The translations under genes were made by a program, and so were the position numbers. This document shows positions 62,852-64,000 of a stretch of DNA of 64,000 nt, in pieces. The notes under the pieces are model-generated. The model was not told the origin of the DNA. It saw only the letters and a program-made list of their open reading frames with translations, and did not search any database. The DNA lies in the NCBI GenBank assembly GCA_028564705.1, contig JAPXFQ010002904.1:2634540-2698539 (forward strand). The letters are read 5' to 3'. Numbering within the stretch: the first letter of the stretch is position 1; every line of letters starts with the position of its first letter. The stretch comes from Apricaphanius iberus. Its lineage: Eukaryota > Chordata > Actinopteri > Cyprinodontiformes > Aphaniidae.

Positions 62852-63247
62852 TTACATTACAATTACAATTATTACACTGATTCCTGCTATTATTTGGAAT
62901 GCTTCCTTGAGTCTGATGAATTTGTGACCTGGGAACACTAAAAACATGTACAGTAGTGGTTTCAGTGCAAGGGTCACTTTTTTTACAGCCAGAAAGGTGG
63001 TTGCCATGGACACATGCTCCGCATCACCGATTAATACAAAATACTGATGTTCGCGAAAAAACCGAAGTGCCAACCAAACAGAAGAATTTGCTCGGACCGG
63101 AGAGCATTTCCACGATTTCTTGAGAAATGTGTGGGATTGTATGATAGTCGTACTCGGCAAAAGTGCATTATCCGGCTCAACTGTAATAATTATAAGACAT
63201 ACGTTTATTGCGTTCGCTTTTGCAGGGACCGAAAACAACATATGCAA
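62852..63247 (-). pseudogene. Harbinger nuclease (HARBI1-like) internal fragment
   Basis: 131 codons on the minus strand. Residues 59-122 (LALRFFREHQYFVLIGDAEH, VTLALKPLLYMFLVFPGHKF and KEAFQIIAG) follow the conserved helix-rich region before the catalytic core of HARBI1-like proteins (ALRFF-x-GxF, xxVGDAExxS, FPGHK, FxxIAG). The catalytic DDE residues are not included. The ATG at 63247 is probably not the native start. It is bracketed by the palindrome arrays. Confidence 0.7.
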
Positions 63248-63285
63248 GTTAACTCAATGATCAATAAAGTCTTTTTGATTAAGAT

Positions 63286-63360
63286 GCACTCTCCAAACAG
63301 GATTTGAACCCCCATTCCCCAGATGTTAAGCATGGATCTTTACCACTGCGCCTCATGTGC
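63286..63360 (-). other. tRNA-like sequence (pseudo-tRNA or SINE head)
   Basis: 75 nt on the minus strand with A-box-like ggcgcagtggtaaag and B-box-like gggttcaaatcc at tRNA spacing, and gcac/gtgc ends. The acceptor, anticodon and T stems pair poorly, so it is unlikely to be a functional tRNA. If it were one, the loop cttaaca would give anticodon TAA (Leu). Confidence 0.4.
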
Positions 63361-63685
63361 TACACTGAAGAGTTCAGTAACTGATTAATATCAGCACTTC
63401 TATGTCAACAGAAAGGTCAGACTGCAGGCTTATTCAGACTAATAACTGAAAAACTAAAGACTGTACACATTAACTAAACGAAGATTACAGCAATGCACCA
63501 CAACTTTGTCACTAGAAATGTTATCAAAACATATTTTTATGCTCAAATGATCTTAGTTTTATCAAATTTGCTCTAAGAACAGCCTGGACGAAGTCAGCCA
63601 TGCTTTTTAGGTTTTTGAGTCCTAAATGGACCAATCAACATCCTTGTTCCGCCTTCTTCATTCGCATGCAAGTGCGAGATTGCTC

Positions 63686-64000
63686 ACTAGTAAACTAGTG
63701 GCCAGTGTTGCAGTCCCACTAGTTAACTAGTGGCACGAAATGCCAGCCGTTTGTGTATTTATTCAAATTCACTAGTTTACTAATGTGAGGGACCTTTTTC
63801 TCCAGCTAGTTCATTATGGACAGTGTTTTGTCTTCGCTAGCTAACATGTAAGGCTCAATTTGTCCTCTATAAGCTACTGAAAGACACTATAATGCAGATA
63901 TGCTCACTAGTTAACTAGTGAGTCTGTCCTATTCCATTACAAGTGAACTAGTAAGGCCAAACATGCAAACTAGTTAACTAGTGGGGGCCAATTTGTCACT
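63686..64000. repeat. Array of the palindrome ACTAGTTAACTAGT, block 2, runs off the right edge
   Basis: Perfect copies at 63718, 63906 and 63969; variants at 63686, 63771, 63805, 63836 and 63939. The spacing is again mostly 30-34 bp, or multiples of about that where a copy is lost. The final bases (gtcact) look like the start of another unit at 63998. Confidence 0.88.

Larger units (their letters stand above)
62528..63685. other. Segment between the two palindrome blocks
   Basis: 1,158 bp without the palindrome. The part near 62549-62590 (aattctaatgagagggtgg) resembles 61872-61910 inside block 1 (aattctaattaggaggtgg), so both belong to one composite repeat. It holds a Harbinger-nuclease fragment and a tRNA-like stretch. 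Confidence 0.65.

Noticed and set aside
63286..63360. Functional tRNA gene
   Set aside because: Boxes are present but all stems pair poorly, so it is listed only as tRNA-like.
61757..64000. CRISPR array
   Set aside because: The repeat-spacer rhythm is CRISPR-like, but the DNA is vertebrate, repeats are only 14 bp and variable, spacers share a common theme, and no cas genes exist.

Overview
The window looks like nuclear DNA of a teleost fish. It is AT-rich, with short exons, large GT-AG introns, (TA)n and (AAAG)n microsatellites, and many decayed fish-type transposons (Tc1/mariner, PIF/Harbinger, L2-like and RTE-like LINEs, a tRNA-derived SINE). No bacterial-style genes, rRNA or CRISPR locus were seen.

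One host gene fills most of the window on the minus strand. I assembled 14 exons between 58,962 and 11,309 from splice sites and reading-frame phase, and every junction keeps one open frame of about 602 codons. The first part matches vertebrate OFCC1 (orofacial cleft 1 candidate 1) as I remember it, with KQKKSKSAEFLM, GIENPA, DSTLAAH, RNYFDP and RQCGM in the right order. The medaka orthologue is ojoplano (opo), needed for optic cup folding. The frame is still open at the last exon seen, so the C-terminal, membrane-spanning exons should lie beyond position 1. The expected Numb-binding NPxF motif reads NPAY here.

Layout from left to right: 1-11.3 kb is gene 3' intron with a GC-rich repeat and a broken Tc1 element. 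11.3-20.7 kb holds exons 14 to 10. 20.7-30.8 kb is one large intron built of nested transposons: Tc1 interrupted by a long-TIR element that contains a LINE piece and a hairpin, then a mini LTR element with a tRNA-like segment, then a two-gene Harbinger remnant. 30.8-43.3 kb has exons 9 to 5 and a small TIR element. 43.3-59 kb has exons 4 to 1, an L2-like LINE with target duplication, a SINE with target duplication, a perfect 556-bp-arm inverted repeat and a Tc1 MITE. 59-64 kb is upstream DNA ending in an unusual array of the 14-bp palindrome ACTAGTTAACTAGT with a period near 31 bp. That array lies on both sides of a Harbinger-nuclease fragment and runs off the right edge.

The palindrome array and the perfect inverted-repeat element are the two structures I could not assign to a known family. 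Several high-complexity intronic blocks may be conserved enhancers, since OFCC1 neighbours TFAP2A in vertebrates, but that needs alignment.
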